From Clostridia bacterium (GTDB lineage: Bacteria > Bacillota > Clostridia > Christensenellales > Borkfalkiaceae): a stretch of 12,812 nucleotides of DNA. The stretch is taken from contig JAFOHH010000176.1 in NCBI GenBank assembly GCA_017421905.1, positions 1-12,812 of the forward strand. Direction: 5' to 3'. The notes beneath the pieces were generated by a model. It made no database searches. It was not told the DNA's origin and saw only the letters and a list, made by a program, of their open reading frames with translations. A program made the translations under genes and the position numbers. How positions within the stretch are numbered: the stretch's first letter is position 1; each line of letters begins with the position of its first letter. Shown piece by piece: positions 1-6,817 of the stretch.

Positions 1-1
1 A

Positions 2-772
2 AAGGGAGAGGTCGTTTCTATCATCGGCCCTTCCGGCAGCGGAAAAAGCACGCTTCTGCGCTCCATTAACTTTTTGGAAACGCCCGATAGCGGCGTGATG
101 ACGTTAGGCGGCGAAACGCTGTTTGATGCACAAACTTCGGCGCAAGATACCGAAAAAACCCTGCGCGATAAGCGTTTGAACTTTGGGCTAGTTTTCCAAA
201 GCTTTAACCTGTTTCCGCAATACGACGTAAAACGCAACATTACGCTTGCGCCCACCCTTCTACTTGAAGATCAGTTAAAGGGCATGAAAAAGCAGTTAAA
301 GGCGCAAAAAACGCCGCGCAAACAGATAAAACAAGCCCTTGCAGACTACCAGGCAAAACGCAAGCAAGAAATTGAAAGCGACGCCGTTTCCCTACTTGAA
401 AAAATCGGCTTAACCGATAAAGCGGCGGCCTTCCCCTGCGAGCTTTCGGGCGGACAATGCCAAAGAGTTGCAATTGCGCGTGCGCTTGCCTTGCAACCCA
501 AGGTTTTGTGCTTTGACGAGCCCACCTCTGCACTCGACCCCGAGCTGACGGGCGAGGTGCTTAAGGTAATTCGCTCGCTAAAGGGCGACGGCAGAACGAT
601 GATTATCGTAACGCACGAAATGGGCTTTGCCAAAAACGTTTCGGACAAGGTGGTATTTTTGTACGACGGCGTTGTAGAAGAAGAGGGCGACCCCAAAGAG
701 GTGTTCGATAGTCCTAAATCGGAAAAGCTCGTGCAGTTTTTATCCAGCGTTGCCAACAAGGAGGGGGCGTGA
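2..772 (+). CDS. Polar amino-acid ABC transporter ATP-binding protein (GlnQ-like), 5' partial
   Basis: This is the ATPase subunit that powers import of a polar amino acid through a membrane permease. The reading frame is open from base 2, so the start lies outside the window and 256 residues are visible. Visible motifs, counted from the first codon, are Walker A GPSGSGKST (about 9-17), Q-loop FQSFNLFP (Q about 66), signature LSGGQCQRVAIARAL (from about 148), Walker B VLCFDEPTSALDPE (from about 168) and the switch histidine in VTHEM (about 205). These are hallmarks of the GlnQ/HisP family. An internal TTG at 74 would cut off Walker A and is not the start. Between the Q-loop and the signature there is a Lys/Gln-rich helical stretch about 29 residues longer than in usual GlnQ proteins. 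The permease and binding-protein genes are presumably upstream. The substrate cannot be read from this subunit. The next gene's Shine-Dalgarno overlaps the 3' end of this one. Confidence 0.93.
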   Translation, partial: KGEVVSIIGPSGSGKSTLLRSINFLETPDSGVMTLGGETLFDAQTSAQDTEKTLRDKRLNFGLVFQSFNLFPQYDVKRNITLAPTLLLEDQLKGMKKQLKAQKTPRKQIKQALADYQAKRKQEIESDAVSLLEKIGLTDKAAAFPCELSGGQCQRVAIARALALQPKVLCFDEPTSALDPELTGEVLKVIRSLKGDGRTMIIVTHEMGFAKNVSDKVVFLYDGVVEEEGDPKEVFDSPKSEKLVQFLSSVANKEGA

Positions 773-773
773 T

Positions 774-1034
774 ATGACGGAAAACCCTTGCTACAAACAG
801 CTGTTTGAAACGATTGCCGCCCTAAAAACCCCCGAGGAGTGCGAAGAGTTTTTTAACGACCTTTGCACGATTAACGAGCTGGGCGCAATGGCGCAGCGCA
901 TTACGGCGGCTAAGCTCCTATTAGAAGGCGAAACCTACGAACAAATTATTTCGAAAACGGATATTTCCTCCGCAACCCTTTCGCGCGTTTCCAGATGCGT
1001 GAAATACGGCAGCGGCTATAAAAAATTTTTGTAA
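774..1034 (+). CDS. yerC: TrpR-like HTH protein of the YerC/YecD family
   Basis: A small protein of 86 residues that resembles the TrpR-related YerC/YecD family of Bacillota. The C-terminal half (about residues 40-80) carries a helix-turn-helix with the recognisable stretches AMAQRITAAKLL, TYEQIISKT and SSATLSRVSR, followed by a YGSGY tail. Family members are small DNA-binding proteins. Their target is generally not known, and tryptophan regulation should not be assumed. The ATG at 774 is chosen because AAGGAGGGGG at 758-767 lies just upstream. An upstream in-frame TTG at 750 lacks such a site. The start follows the ABC ATPase stop by 1 base, so the two genes are almost certainly co-transcribed. 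A strong terminator follows directly. Confidence 0.85.
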   Translation: MTENPCYKQLFETIAALKTPEECEEFFNDLCTINELGAMAQRITAAKLLLEGETYEQIISKTDISSATLSRVSRCVKYGSGYKKFL

Positions 1035-1044
1035 TACCTATTCT

Positions 1045-1076
1045 AGCCCGAAAGCGATTTACTTTCGGGCTTTTTT
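1045..1076 (+). terminator. Intrinsic terminator after the ABC/yerC unit
   Basis: AGCCCGAAAG (1045-1054) pairs perfectly with CTTTCGGGCT (1062-1071) around a 7-base loop, and a run of T follows (1071-1076). It begins 11 bases after the yerC stop and closes the transcription unit. Confidence 0.92.
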
Positions 1077-1137
1077 ATGCGGAAAATGAAACTGCTTTGT
1101 AATAAAATATATCCTCGTCCTTTCGGCACGCTTCGAT

Positions 1138-1156
1138 AAAAATCGGGGCGATTTTT
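1138..1156. other. Small A/T-rich inverted repeat upstream of the sigma-F promoter
   Basis: AAAAATCG (1138-1145) and CGATTTTT (1149-1156) form a perfect 8-bp stem with a GGG loop, followed by a pyrimidine-rich stretch (1157-1175). It could be a weak back-up terminator insulating spoIIR from readthrough. The 3-base loop and A/T-rich stem make this uncertain. The rest of the 1077-1187 gap shows no convincing gene. Confidence 0.35.
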
Positions 1157-1187
1157 CATTTTTTACCCTTTTTCTTGCCTACGTATC

Positions 1188-1217
1188 GCATAAATTGCGA
1201 CCGTGTGGGGAACAATA
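1188..1217 (+). promoter_or_regulatory. Sigma-F-type promoter of spoIIR
   Basis: GCATA (1188-1192), a 15-base spacer and GGGAACAATA (1208-1217) fit the Bacillus sigma-F consensus as I recall it (WGCATA, N14-15, GGNRANAHTR). Every defined position matches except the leading W. The predicted start is around 1224, leaving about 60 bases of leader before the spoIIR ATG. In B. subtilis spoIIR is transcribed by sigma-F in the forespore, so the match is functionally expected. No start site has been mapped here. Confidence 0.75.
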
Positions 1218-1287
1218 CTAGTAAACCAAAAGGCGAATTTTATGCACGCCGCAGCTTGCGCGCGTGGGAGTAGGAGATTAGATTGTT

Positions 1288-1857
1288 ATGAAACGCTTTT
1301 CCGTTTATTTTGCGGCAGGAATACTAGCCGTGTTTTCGCTGGCGCTTACCGCCTGCACCGCGCTACCCGCACCCAAGGGAGAACCAAAGGGATCTTGCCC
1401 TGCCCTTGCGCCCGAGGCATATTTGCGCATACACGTACGGGCAAACGACAACACGCCCGAGGCACAAGCGGTAAAATACGCCGTGAAAAACGCGCTTACG
1501 GCGTACCTTTCTCCCCTGCTTTCCGTGGCAAGCACGAAACAGGAGGCAACTGCCATTCTTGCCGCGCGCCTGGGCGGAATAGACGAAATTGCCAGCCGCG
1601 TATTACAGGAAAACGGCTTTGCCTACCGCGCAAAAAGCGCGCTGAAAAAGGAGGCCTTTCCCACACGCGTATACGACGGAGCGTGCCTACCGGAGGGCGT
1701 TTACGACGCGCTTATCGTAACCCTTGGCAAGGGAAAGGGCGATAACTGGTGGTGTGTAGCCTATCCGCCCCTTTGCTTTTTGCCAAGCGCCGCAGAAAAA
1801 GAGGATTTTACCTACCGCAGCGCGCTTTGGGACTGGATAAAAGGCCTTTTGGGCTAA
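1288..1857 (+). CDS. spoIIR: Stage II sporulation protein R
   Basis: SpoIIR is made in the forespore, exported to the space between forespore and mother cell, and triggers the SpoIIGA protease that matures pro-sigma-E. The 189-residue product has an N-terminal hydrophobic segment (about 4-22). It also has the family landmarks LRIHVRANDNTPEAQAVKYAV-like block (46-66, typical LRxHVxANSDxPEDQ), FPTRVYDG (about 124-131) and LGKGKGDNWWCVAYPPLCF (about 146-164). Length is normal. The hydrophobic segment ends in LTAC (Cys23), which fits a lipobox, so this version may be a lipoprotein. The start is supported by TAGGAG at 1271-1276, about 11 bases upstream. It is first in a tight unit with sleB and ypeB. 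Confidence 0.93.
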   Translation: MKRFSVYFAAGILAVFSLALTACTALPAPKGEPKGSCPALAPEAYLRIHVRANDNTPEAQAVKYAVKNALTAYLSPLLSVASTKQEATAILAARLGGIDEIASRVLQENGFAYRAKSALKKEAFPTRVYDGACLPEGVYDALIVTLGKGKGDNWWCVAYPPLCFLPSAAEKEDFTYRSALWDWIKGLLG

Positions 1858-1896
1858 GGCGGGAATTCCCTTCCCCCTTAAATATAGGAGGAATTT

Positions 1897-2610
1897 ATGA
1901 AAAAACAACACAGAGTGGTTGCTCTCGTTGCCTTTTTTGCGCTGCTCGTCACGGGGGGTTCCGTTGCCGCTTATCGCAAAGAAGCACAGCCCCTTGCCCT
2001 TTCCGTGGCCGTTTACCGCGTGGGCAGTTCGGGTTCAACCGTAAAAACCATTCAACAAAAATTAAAAAACTGGGGCTATTATAAGGGCTCGGTAGACGGC
2101 GTGTTCGGCGCACAAACCAAAACCGCCGTTATTTCCTTTCAAAAAAAGAACGGTCTTACCGCAGACGGTGTGGTGGGAAACGCTACCTTAAAGGCCCTTG
2201 GCATGCCTACGGGCTCTTCCGGCTCGAACACGGGCGGATCTACGGGCGGGCCGTATAAATCGGCAGACGTGTACCTGCTTGCGCGCGTTATTTATGCGGA
2301 AGCACGGGGCGAATCGTATACCGGCAAGGTTGCAGTTGGCGCAGTCGTGCTAAACCGCGTGCGCTCTTCTGCCTTTCCCAACACCATTTCGGGCGTGGTA
2401 TACCAACCCCTTGCCTTTACCGCCGTTGCAGACGGGCAAATTAACCTTACGCCCGATGCCACCAGCCAACGCGCCGCGCAGGACGCCATTAACGGTTGGG
2501 ATCCCACCTACGGCTGTCTGTATTACTATAATCCGCGCATTGCAACGAGCAAATGGATTTATTCCCGTCCGACGGTAATTACCATCGGCAACCACGTATT
2601 CTGTAAATAA
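1897..2610 (+). CDS. sleB: Spore cortex-lytic enzyme SleB
   Basis: SleB cleaves the cortex peptidoglycan, recognising muramic-delta-lactam, during germination. It works as a lytic transglycosylase in studied Bacillus species. The 237-residue protein has a signal peptide (about 1-25, ending near VAA), a peptidoglycan-binding domain (about 40-101, with VDGVFGAQTKTAV and ADGVVG), a Ser/Gly linker (about 106-118) and a C-terminal Hydrolase_2 domain (about 122-237). The likely catalytic glutamate is Glu135 in VIYAEARGE, and the GCLYYYNP and GNHVFCK motifs are present. It is shorter than B. subtilis SleB (about 305 residues) but has both domains. TAGGAGG just upstream supports the ATG. It lies 39 bases after spoIIR and 12 bases before ypeB. 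I see no sigma-G-like promoter in the 39-base gap. Confidence 0.95.
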   Translation: MKKQHRVVALVAFFALLVTGGSVAAYRKEAQPLALSVAVYRVGSSGSTVKTIQQKLKNWGYYKGSVDGVFGAQTKTAVISFQKKNGLTADGVVGNATLKALGMPTGSSGSNTGGSTGGPYKSADVYLLARVIYAEARGESYTGKVAVGAVVLNRVRSSAFPNTISGVVYQPLAFTAVADGQINLTPDATSQRAAQDAINGWDPTYGCLYYYNPRIATSKWIYSRPTVITIGNHVFCK

Positions 2611-2622
2611 GGAGGCAACCGT

Positions 2623-4683
2623 ATGCAACAAAACAACAACCGTAAACCTACAAAAGCGCAGGGCAATGCCTCTGCAAACGCAAAGGGCAAGCAAGAAGAG
2701 CGCGTTTCTGCCGCCAAGCAGGAAAACGCCGCCGCTGTAAGCGCAGTAAAACAAGTAGAGCAAGCGAAAGCGAAAACCGTTTCCGCCAAGAAAAAAACTG
2801 ACGAAACAAAAACCGCAGCCAACCGCTTAAAAGCGGAGCAGGCGCAAGCGGAAAGGCAAAAAAAGCAAGCGGAGATGGCCGCCGAACGCAAAAAAACGCA
2901 GGCAGATAAGGCGCAAAAAAGAGAGCGCGCCGCCCGCCGTGCCGAAAAAAGAGCGTTAAAGGAAGAAAAACGCAAAGAAAAAATTGCCGCTAAAAAGGCG
3001 CGCAAAGCCAAAATGGCGCGAGAAAAAGCGGCGATAAAGGCGGAAAAAAGCGCAAAAAAGGCCGCCCTTAAAAAAGAGCGCGCGCAACTGAGAAAAAAGA
3101 AGGCAATGCTGAAAAAGGACCGCGCCCTTGCCCGTGCCGAAAAGGAAAAAGCCAAGCAAGAAAAAGCGCGGCTGAAAGCAGAGCGCATTGCCGAGCGCAA
3201 GGAAAAAGCGCAGCTCCGTGCCGAACAAAAACGCCTGCGCAAGGAAGAAAAGAAAAAAGCCCTTGCAGAAAAGGCGGCACGCCGCAAAAACGCAACCGAG
3301 CGCAAGCATCAAGAAGGGCCCAAACGCCGCAGAGAGCGCGACCCGCACGAGGGGCGGTATCTGAAAACGCGCGGCCTTACCGCCGCAGTAATTGCGCTGG
3401 GCGTAACCACGCTTGCGCTGGCTTCTGCCCTGACGGTATACCGCTCTTCGGCAGAGGGGCAAATCCGCTCGCTAGAAGGATTTTACGCACGCGCCTTTAC
3501 CGATTTAATCGGCTCGGTTGACGAAATTAATTCCGACCTATCCAAGCTTTCCGTTACCACTTCCCCCGATATGGAGCGTAGCCTTGCCGTGCGCATTATC
3601 GTTGGTGCAGAACGGGCGGAAAACAGCATTTCCGAGCTTCCCCTGCCCGAAAACGCACGCTACGGCGTTGCGGCGCTTATCAACCGCATCGGCAGCTTTG
3701 CAAAATATTTGGAAAAAACCGCCGCAGATAAGCCGCTTACCCAAAAGCAGAGAGAAACGGCAACCCTGCTTGCCGAAAAGGTGCGCGACCTGCAAAAAAC
3801 CCTGTACGAGGCGCAAAAACAAACGGGCAATAAAAAGTTCCGCTTTTCCTCTCTTATAAAGGAAGGTGGTCCGCTTGTAAACGGCTTTGAGCAGATGGGA
3901 AATCCCGTCGATTCTCTCCCCAAGCTTATTTTCGACGGACCTTTTTCGGAGGGAACGAGCCATCCCCATTCCGCGCCCTCTTTTGGAAAAGAATTAGACC
4001 GCGTTGCCGCAGAATCGGCTTTAACTTCGGCGTTTAGCGAATACGGCTTAAGGGACGTTGCCTTTTTGGGCGAAGGCTCGGAAGGGCCGATTACCGCCTA
4101 CTCCTTTACCGCAAAGGACAATAACGGTGGCGACTTTTACGCGCAAATTTCTAAAATGGGCGGCAAAGTGGTACTCTTTGACAGCGACTGTGGCGAAGGC
4201 GAAATTGCTTTTAGCGACGAGGTGTGTATAGAAAAGGCCGCCGCATTTCTTTCTGCTCTCGGCTACGGCGACGTTACCCCCGTTTGGACGGATTCCTTCC
4301 AAAACGAATGCACGGTAAACTTTGCCGCCGAAGAAAACGGAGTTGTTTTATACCCCGATCTAATTAAAGTAAAGGTTTGCAAAACGGACGGACGGGTGAT
4401 GGGTATGGAGGCGTTTTCTTACCTTCTCAACCATAAAACGCGTTCCCTCCCCACACCAAAGCTTAGCGAAAAAGAGGCGGAAAGCCTACTTTCTTCCAAC
4501 CTAACGGTAAACTCTTCCCGCATATGCCTCGTGCCGCTCGGCTTTGGAAAGGAAGAGCTTTGCTACGAATTTGCAGGTACGGCAAACGGGCAAACGTATT
4601 ACGTTTACCTTTCCGCCCTAACGGGAAAGGACGTGCAAATTTTCCGCGTGGTAGAAGGAACGGAGGGGACGCTGCTTTCTTAA
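2623..4683 (+). CDS. ypeB: Germination protein YpeB with long basic N-terminal extension
   Basis: YpeB is needed for SleB to accumulate and stay stable in the spore, and its gene normally sits beside sleB. Here residues about 250-686 look like a complete YpeB: a membrane segment (about 251-274), the helical region starting FYARAFTDL (about 283) that includes KLIFDGPFSE, and three PepSY-like repeats toward the C-terminus. B. subtilis YpeB is about 450 residues with the membrane segment near its N-terminus. This one is 686 because residues 1-245 are an added Lys/Arg/Glu/Ala-rich stretch. A hand count of residues 1-240 gives about 56 Lys and 30 Arg against about 34 acidic residues. It is predicted to be a long helix or coiled coil and should face the forespore interior. 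The start is firm: AAGGAGG (2609-2615) overlaps the sleB stop codon, and the frame is open throughout. Confidence 0.93.
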   Translation: MQQNNNRKPTKAQGNASANAKGKQEERVSAAKQENAAAVSAVKQVEQAKAKTVSAKKKTDETKTAANRLKAEQAQAERQKKQAEMAAERKKTQADKAQKRERAARRAEKRALKEEKRKEKIAAKKARKAKMAREKAAIKAEKSAKKAALKKERAQLRKKKAMLKKDRALARAEKEKAKQEKARLKAERIAERKEKAQLRAEQKRLRKEEKKKALAEKAARRKNATERKHQEGPKRRRERDPHEGRYLKTRGLTAAVIALGVTTLALASALTVYRSSAEGQIRSLEGFYARAFTDLIGSVDEINSDLSKLSVTTSPDMERSLAVRIIVGAERAENSISELPLPENARYGVAALINRIGSFAKYLEKTAADKPLTQKQRETATLLAEKVRDLQKTLYEAQKQTGNKKFRFSSLIKEGGPLVNGFEQMGNPVDSLPKLIFDGPFSEGTSHPHSAPSFGKELDRVAAESALTSAFSEYGLRDVAFLGEGSEGPITAYSFTAKDNNGGDFYAQISKMGGKVVLFDSDCGEGEIAFSDEVCIEKAAAFLSALGYGDVTPVWTDSFQNECTVNFAAEENGVVLYPDLIKVKVCKTDGRVMGMEAFSYLLNHKTRSLPTPKLSEKEAESLLSSNLTVNSSRICLVPLGFGKEELCYEFAGTANGQTYYVYLSALTGKDVQIFRVVEGTEGTLLS

Positions 4684-4748
4684 CAGCACGCCGCTTTTAA
4701 CCGCTCTGCCCCAAACAAAGGCTTTTAACCGCCTTTTCCCAAGCAAAC
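4674..4748 (+). repeat. Imperfect tandem repeat covering the ypeB 3' end (28-bp units)
   Basis: Units 4693-4720 and 4721-4748 are 28 bases each and share 22 of 28 positions by hand alignment, including GCTTTTAACCGC. A shorter, more diverged unit (4674-4692) begins inside ypeB and contains its stop codon (GCTTTCTTAAC). Each unit thus carries a CTTT...TAA core resembling the end of the gene. The units are non-coding after the stop. Confidence 0.65.
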
Positions 4749-4763
4749 GTATTGCCATTATAA

Positions 4764-4797
4764 AACGCGCCCGCAAGGTAAACCTTGCGGGCGCGTT
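4764..4797. terminator. Bidirectional terminator between ypeB and the glycosyltransferase gene
   Basis: A perfect 15-bp stem (4764-4778 with 4783-4797) encloses a 4-base TAAA loop. A-rich sequence flanks it on the left and a T-containing stretch on the right. It sits between converging genes and can serve both, though the T runs are broken. Confidence 0.8.
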
Positions 4798-4825
4798 ATG
4801 CTTTATTTGATTTACAATTAGCCGT

Positions 4826-6112
4826 TTAGCGGACTTGCGTAGGCTCTTCGCCCTCTTGCGGCAACAAATTACTTTGCACCGCTTTAAAAAGCTCTGCGCC
4901 CAACATACAAACGCCGCCAAGCATTACTACGGCAACGATGGCAAGCTTGATAATTTCCTGATGGGTGAAATACAAATACTTCATTACCACAAACAAAGAA
5001 GGAAGAATGCACGCCGCGCCAACGTACCACTTTTTGGGGTTGCGCAGTACAAAAATGAGTGCGAAAATATCTGCCATATAGAAATAACGCTCGTGCATGT
5101 GCGGCAAAACAAAGGGAATAAACGCCGCAAAAAACGCCGCCATGGCAATCCACAAATCGTCGCAATCTGCGCGGTATTTGCTTTGCAGTAAAGGAAGAAG
5201 CGCAATCCCCGTCATACCGATTGCCCCAAAGGTCATGCCCCTTGCAAGGTCTGCGGTATTTGCCTCGGAAAGCTCTGCAATCCAAGTATACAGGTTGGGT
5301 GCGTTTAAGGTTAAATCGGCATACTCTCCCATTTGTACGAAATAAATGCCGTAAGCGTGAATAACGGAAACGCCCATCATAAGCGCAGGCAGACCCATTA
5401 AAAAGTAAGGAATAATAGCAAAGGCGGGGGTTTGCCACTCTATTTTCTTTTTCCATACCGCAACGACGATTACGGGCAAAAAGAAAATGGCTTGCAGCTT
5501 AAAGGAAAACGCCAAACCGAAAAACACCATAGAGGGTATGCCCTTTCCCTTCAACAAATAATAAAAACTGATGACGATAAAGCAGGTATAAATTACGTCG
5601 CATTGTCCCCAAACGGCGCTGTTTAAAAATACGTTGGGGAGAAGCAAGGCGCAGGCGTATCCAAGCGAAAAGCCCATTTCCTTTTTGGAGGCCTGACGGA
5701 CGGTAAGACCGACGAAAACGGCAAGAACGAAATCGAATACAACGGACACCGTTTTAATGGCATAAAGGGGATTTACGGGCAAATACGTAATAAACGCCAA
5801 AAGATATAAATAGGACGGGCAGTAATCGCTGGGAGCAGAGCCCTCGTACGCCTTAGGAATGCCGCGAAAGCCGCCGTTTTCCTTTAACATTTTATACCAT
5901 TTGGAAAGAAAGGCGGTGTAGTCCCACGATTCGTCCGGATAGGTACAAATGCGGAGGGCAAGCGCGCACGCGCTCACCGCAAGCAAAAAGACAATGGTTA
6001 CGAAATGCTTTTGTAAAAACGGTAGAACGAGCGCTTTGTAAAAGGCCAGTCTGCCCTCCTTTGCTTGGGAAGATTTTACGGAAGATTGATTTGCAGGTTT
6101 ATTCGCCATCAT
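4826..6112 (-). CDS. GT-C type polytopic membrane glycosyltransferase (COG5542/Gpi18-like)
   Basis: A 428-residue integral membrane protein with roughly ten to twelve hydrophobic segments. Landmarks agree with the GT-C superfamily of lipid-phosphosugar-dependent glycosyltransferases, closest in my judgement to the bacterial Gpi18-related group. They are an acidic motif in the first outer loop (YPDESWDY, Asp64), a PSYLYLL block (about 99-105), WGQCDVIYT (168-176), FSFKLQA (about 202-208) and PHMHERYFY (337-345). Such enzymes add sugars from polyprenyl-phosphate donors to envelope glycans or proteins at the outer face of the membrane. Donor and acceptor are unknown here. The ATG at 6110-6112 is supported by AAAGGAG about 6 bases upstream. 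It overlaps the dUTPase stop in an ATGA arrangement, so translational coupling is likely. Confidence 0.8.
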   Translation of the reverse strand: MMANKPANQSSVKSSQAKEGRLAFYKALVLPFLQKHFVTIVFLLAVSACALALRICTYPDESWDYTAFLSKWYKMLKENGGFRGIPKAYEGSAPSDYCPSYLYLLAFITYLPVNPLYAIKTVSVVFDFVLAVFVGLTVRQASKKEMGFSLGYACALLLPNVFLNSAVWGQCDVIYTCFIVISFYYLLKGKGIPSMVFFGLAFSFKLQAIFFLPVIVVAVWKKKIEWQTPAFAIIPYFLMGLPALMMGVSVIHAYGIYFVQMGEYADLTLNAPNLYTWIAELSEANTADLARGMTFGAIGMTGIALLPLLQSKYRADCDDLWIAMAAFFAAFIPFVLPHMHERYFYMADIFALIFVLRNPKKWYVGAACILPSLFVVMKYLYFTHQEIIKLAIVAVVMLGGVCMLGAELFKAVQSNLLPQEGEEPTQVR

Positions 6113-6624
6113 ACACGCTCCTTTCGGCCTGTAGTAGAACCAAAGCCGCCGTTACGCACCTCTTCGGCGCTGTCGTCCTCGGTTATGCCAAACGGGAGGA
6201 AGATGCCCTGACAAAAGCCTTCGCCCTTGTTTACGGTAAGCGTTTTACCCGTTTTGCCGTCGTTGGTAACTTTTACGAAGATGTGCCCTTCGTTATCCGA
6301 GCCGTAATAATCGCTATCGATTACGCCCACGGTGTTATCCAGCTGCAAGCGGAACTTAAAGCCGAGGCCGCTGCGCGGAAAGAGCATTAGCACCCAACCG
6401 TCTGCAATTTTTGCGCGTATGCCCGTGGGAATTTTAATGGTTTCGCCCGGGGCAAGCGTAAAAGCTTGGGGGGCGTAAAAATCGTACCCGGCAGAGCCGC
6501 GCGTGGCACGTTTGGGGAGGGGCAAGCTTTCCACCTGCGGAGCAGCCTCGCCTACAAACGTTTGCTCATAGGCAGGGGCAAACTGCGCCTGCGATACGTG
6601 ATAAAACCGTGCAATTTTTTGCAT
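6109..6624 (-). CDS. dut: dUTP diphosphatase (dUTPase)
   Basis: The enzyme hydrolyses dUTP to dUMP and pyrophosphate, keeping uracil out of DNA and supplying dUMP for thymidylate synthesis. It is a 171-residue trimeric-type dUTPase. All five motifs are visible: motif 1 RATRGSAGYDFYAP (39-51), motif 2 PRSGL (83-87), motif 3 NTVGVIDSDYYG (97-108, catalytic Asp103), motif 4 GEGFCQGI (134-141) and motif 5 RNGGFGSTTG (157-166). Motif 4 has Gly where Arg is common, a tolerated kind of variation. The start is supported by AAGGAG about 8 bases upstream. It precedes and overlaps the glycosyltransferase gene. The functional link to that gene is unclear, so co-transcription may be housekeeping only. Confidence 0.94.
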   Translation of the reverse strand: MQKIARFYHVSQAQFAPAYEQTFVGEAAPQVESLPLPKRATRGSAGYDFYAPQAFTLAPGETIKIPTGIRAKIADGWVLMLFPRSGLGFKFRLQLDNTVGVIDSDYYGSDNEGHIFVKVTNDGKTGKTLTVNKGEGFCQGIFLPFGITEDDSAEEVRNGGFGSTTGRKERV

Positions 6625-6680
6625 AAAATATCTCCTTATCCCCTAGGGGGAATTTTCTTATCGTTTATAATTCGTTTGCG

Positions 6681-6817
6681 CCGCTACTGCTCTTCTTGCG
6701 CGATTTGGGTGAGAAGAAGCTTTGCGCCGCTACCTCTCTTCTTGCGCCGATTGGGAGAGAAGGAGCTTACTCCGCTACTGCTCTTCTTGCACCGATTGGG
6801 TGGGAAGAGAGCTAGGA
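6681..6817 (-). repeat. Three imperfect 45-46-bp tandem repeats covering the MFS gene 3' end
   Basis: Units start at 6681, 6727 and 6772 (spacing 46 and 45), each opening CCGCTAC on the plus strand. Read on the minus strand, unit 3 encodes the actual end of the permease (TQSVQEEQ-stop). The two downstream units keep the same tail in degenerate form: SQSAQEER-stop and TQIAQEEQ-stop. The 3' end of the gene with its stop codon has therefore been tandemly copied into the spacer before dut. Each unit can also form a short CTCTTC/GAAGAG-type hairpin. Confidence 0.82.

Noticed and set aside
1203..1745. Open frame overlapping spoIIR in another frame
   Set aside because: It is a shadow: Arg/Gly-rich, no motif, and it conflicts with the well-supported spoIIR frame. 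Its start lies in the sigma-F -10 region.
1861..1870. GGGAATTCCC palindrome between spoIIR and sleB as a terminator
   Set aside because: It has no loop and no T run, so it would not form an intrinsic terminator.
2559..3462. Long open frames on the minus strand opposite the basic part of ypeB
   Set aside because: They arise from the GCG/AAA-rich Lys/Ala/Arg codons of ypeB, give Phe/Ala/Arg/Leu-rich nonsense and lack ribosome sites or family motifs.
6681..6817. Tandem repeats as a CRISPR array
   Set aside because: Units are contiguous with no unique spacers, diverge in sequence, number only three, and there are no cas genes.
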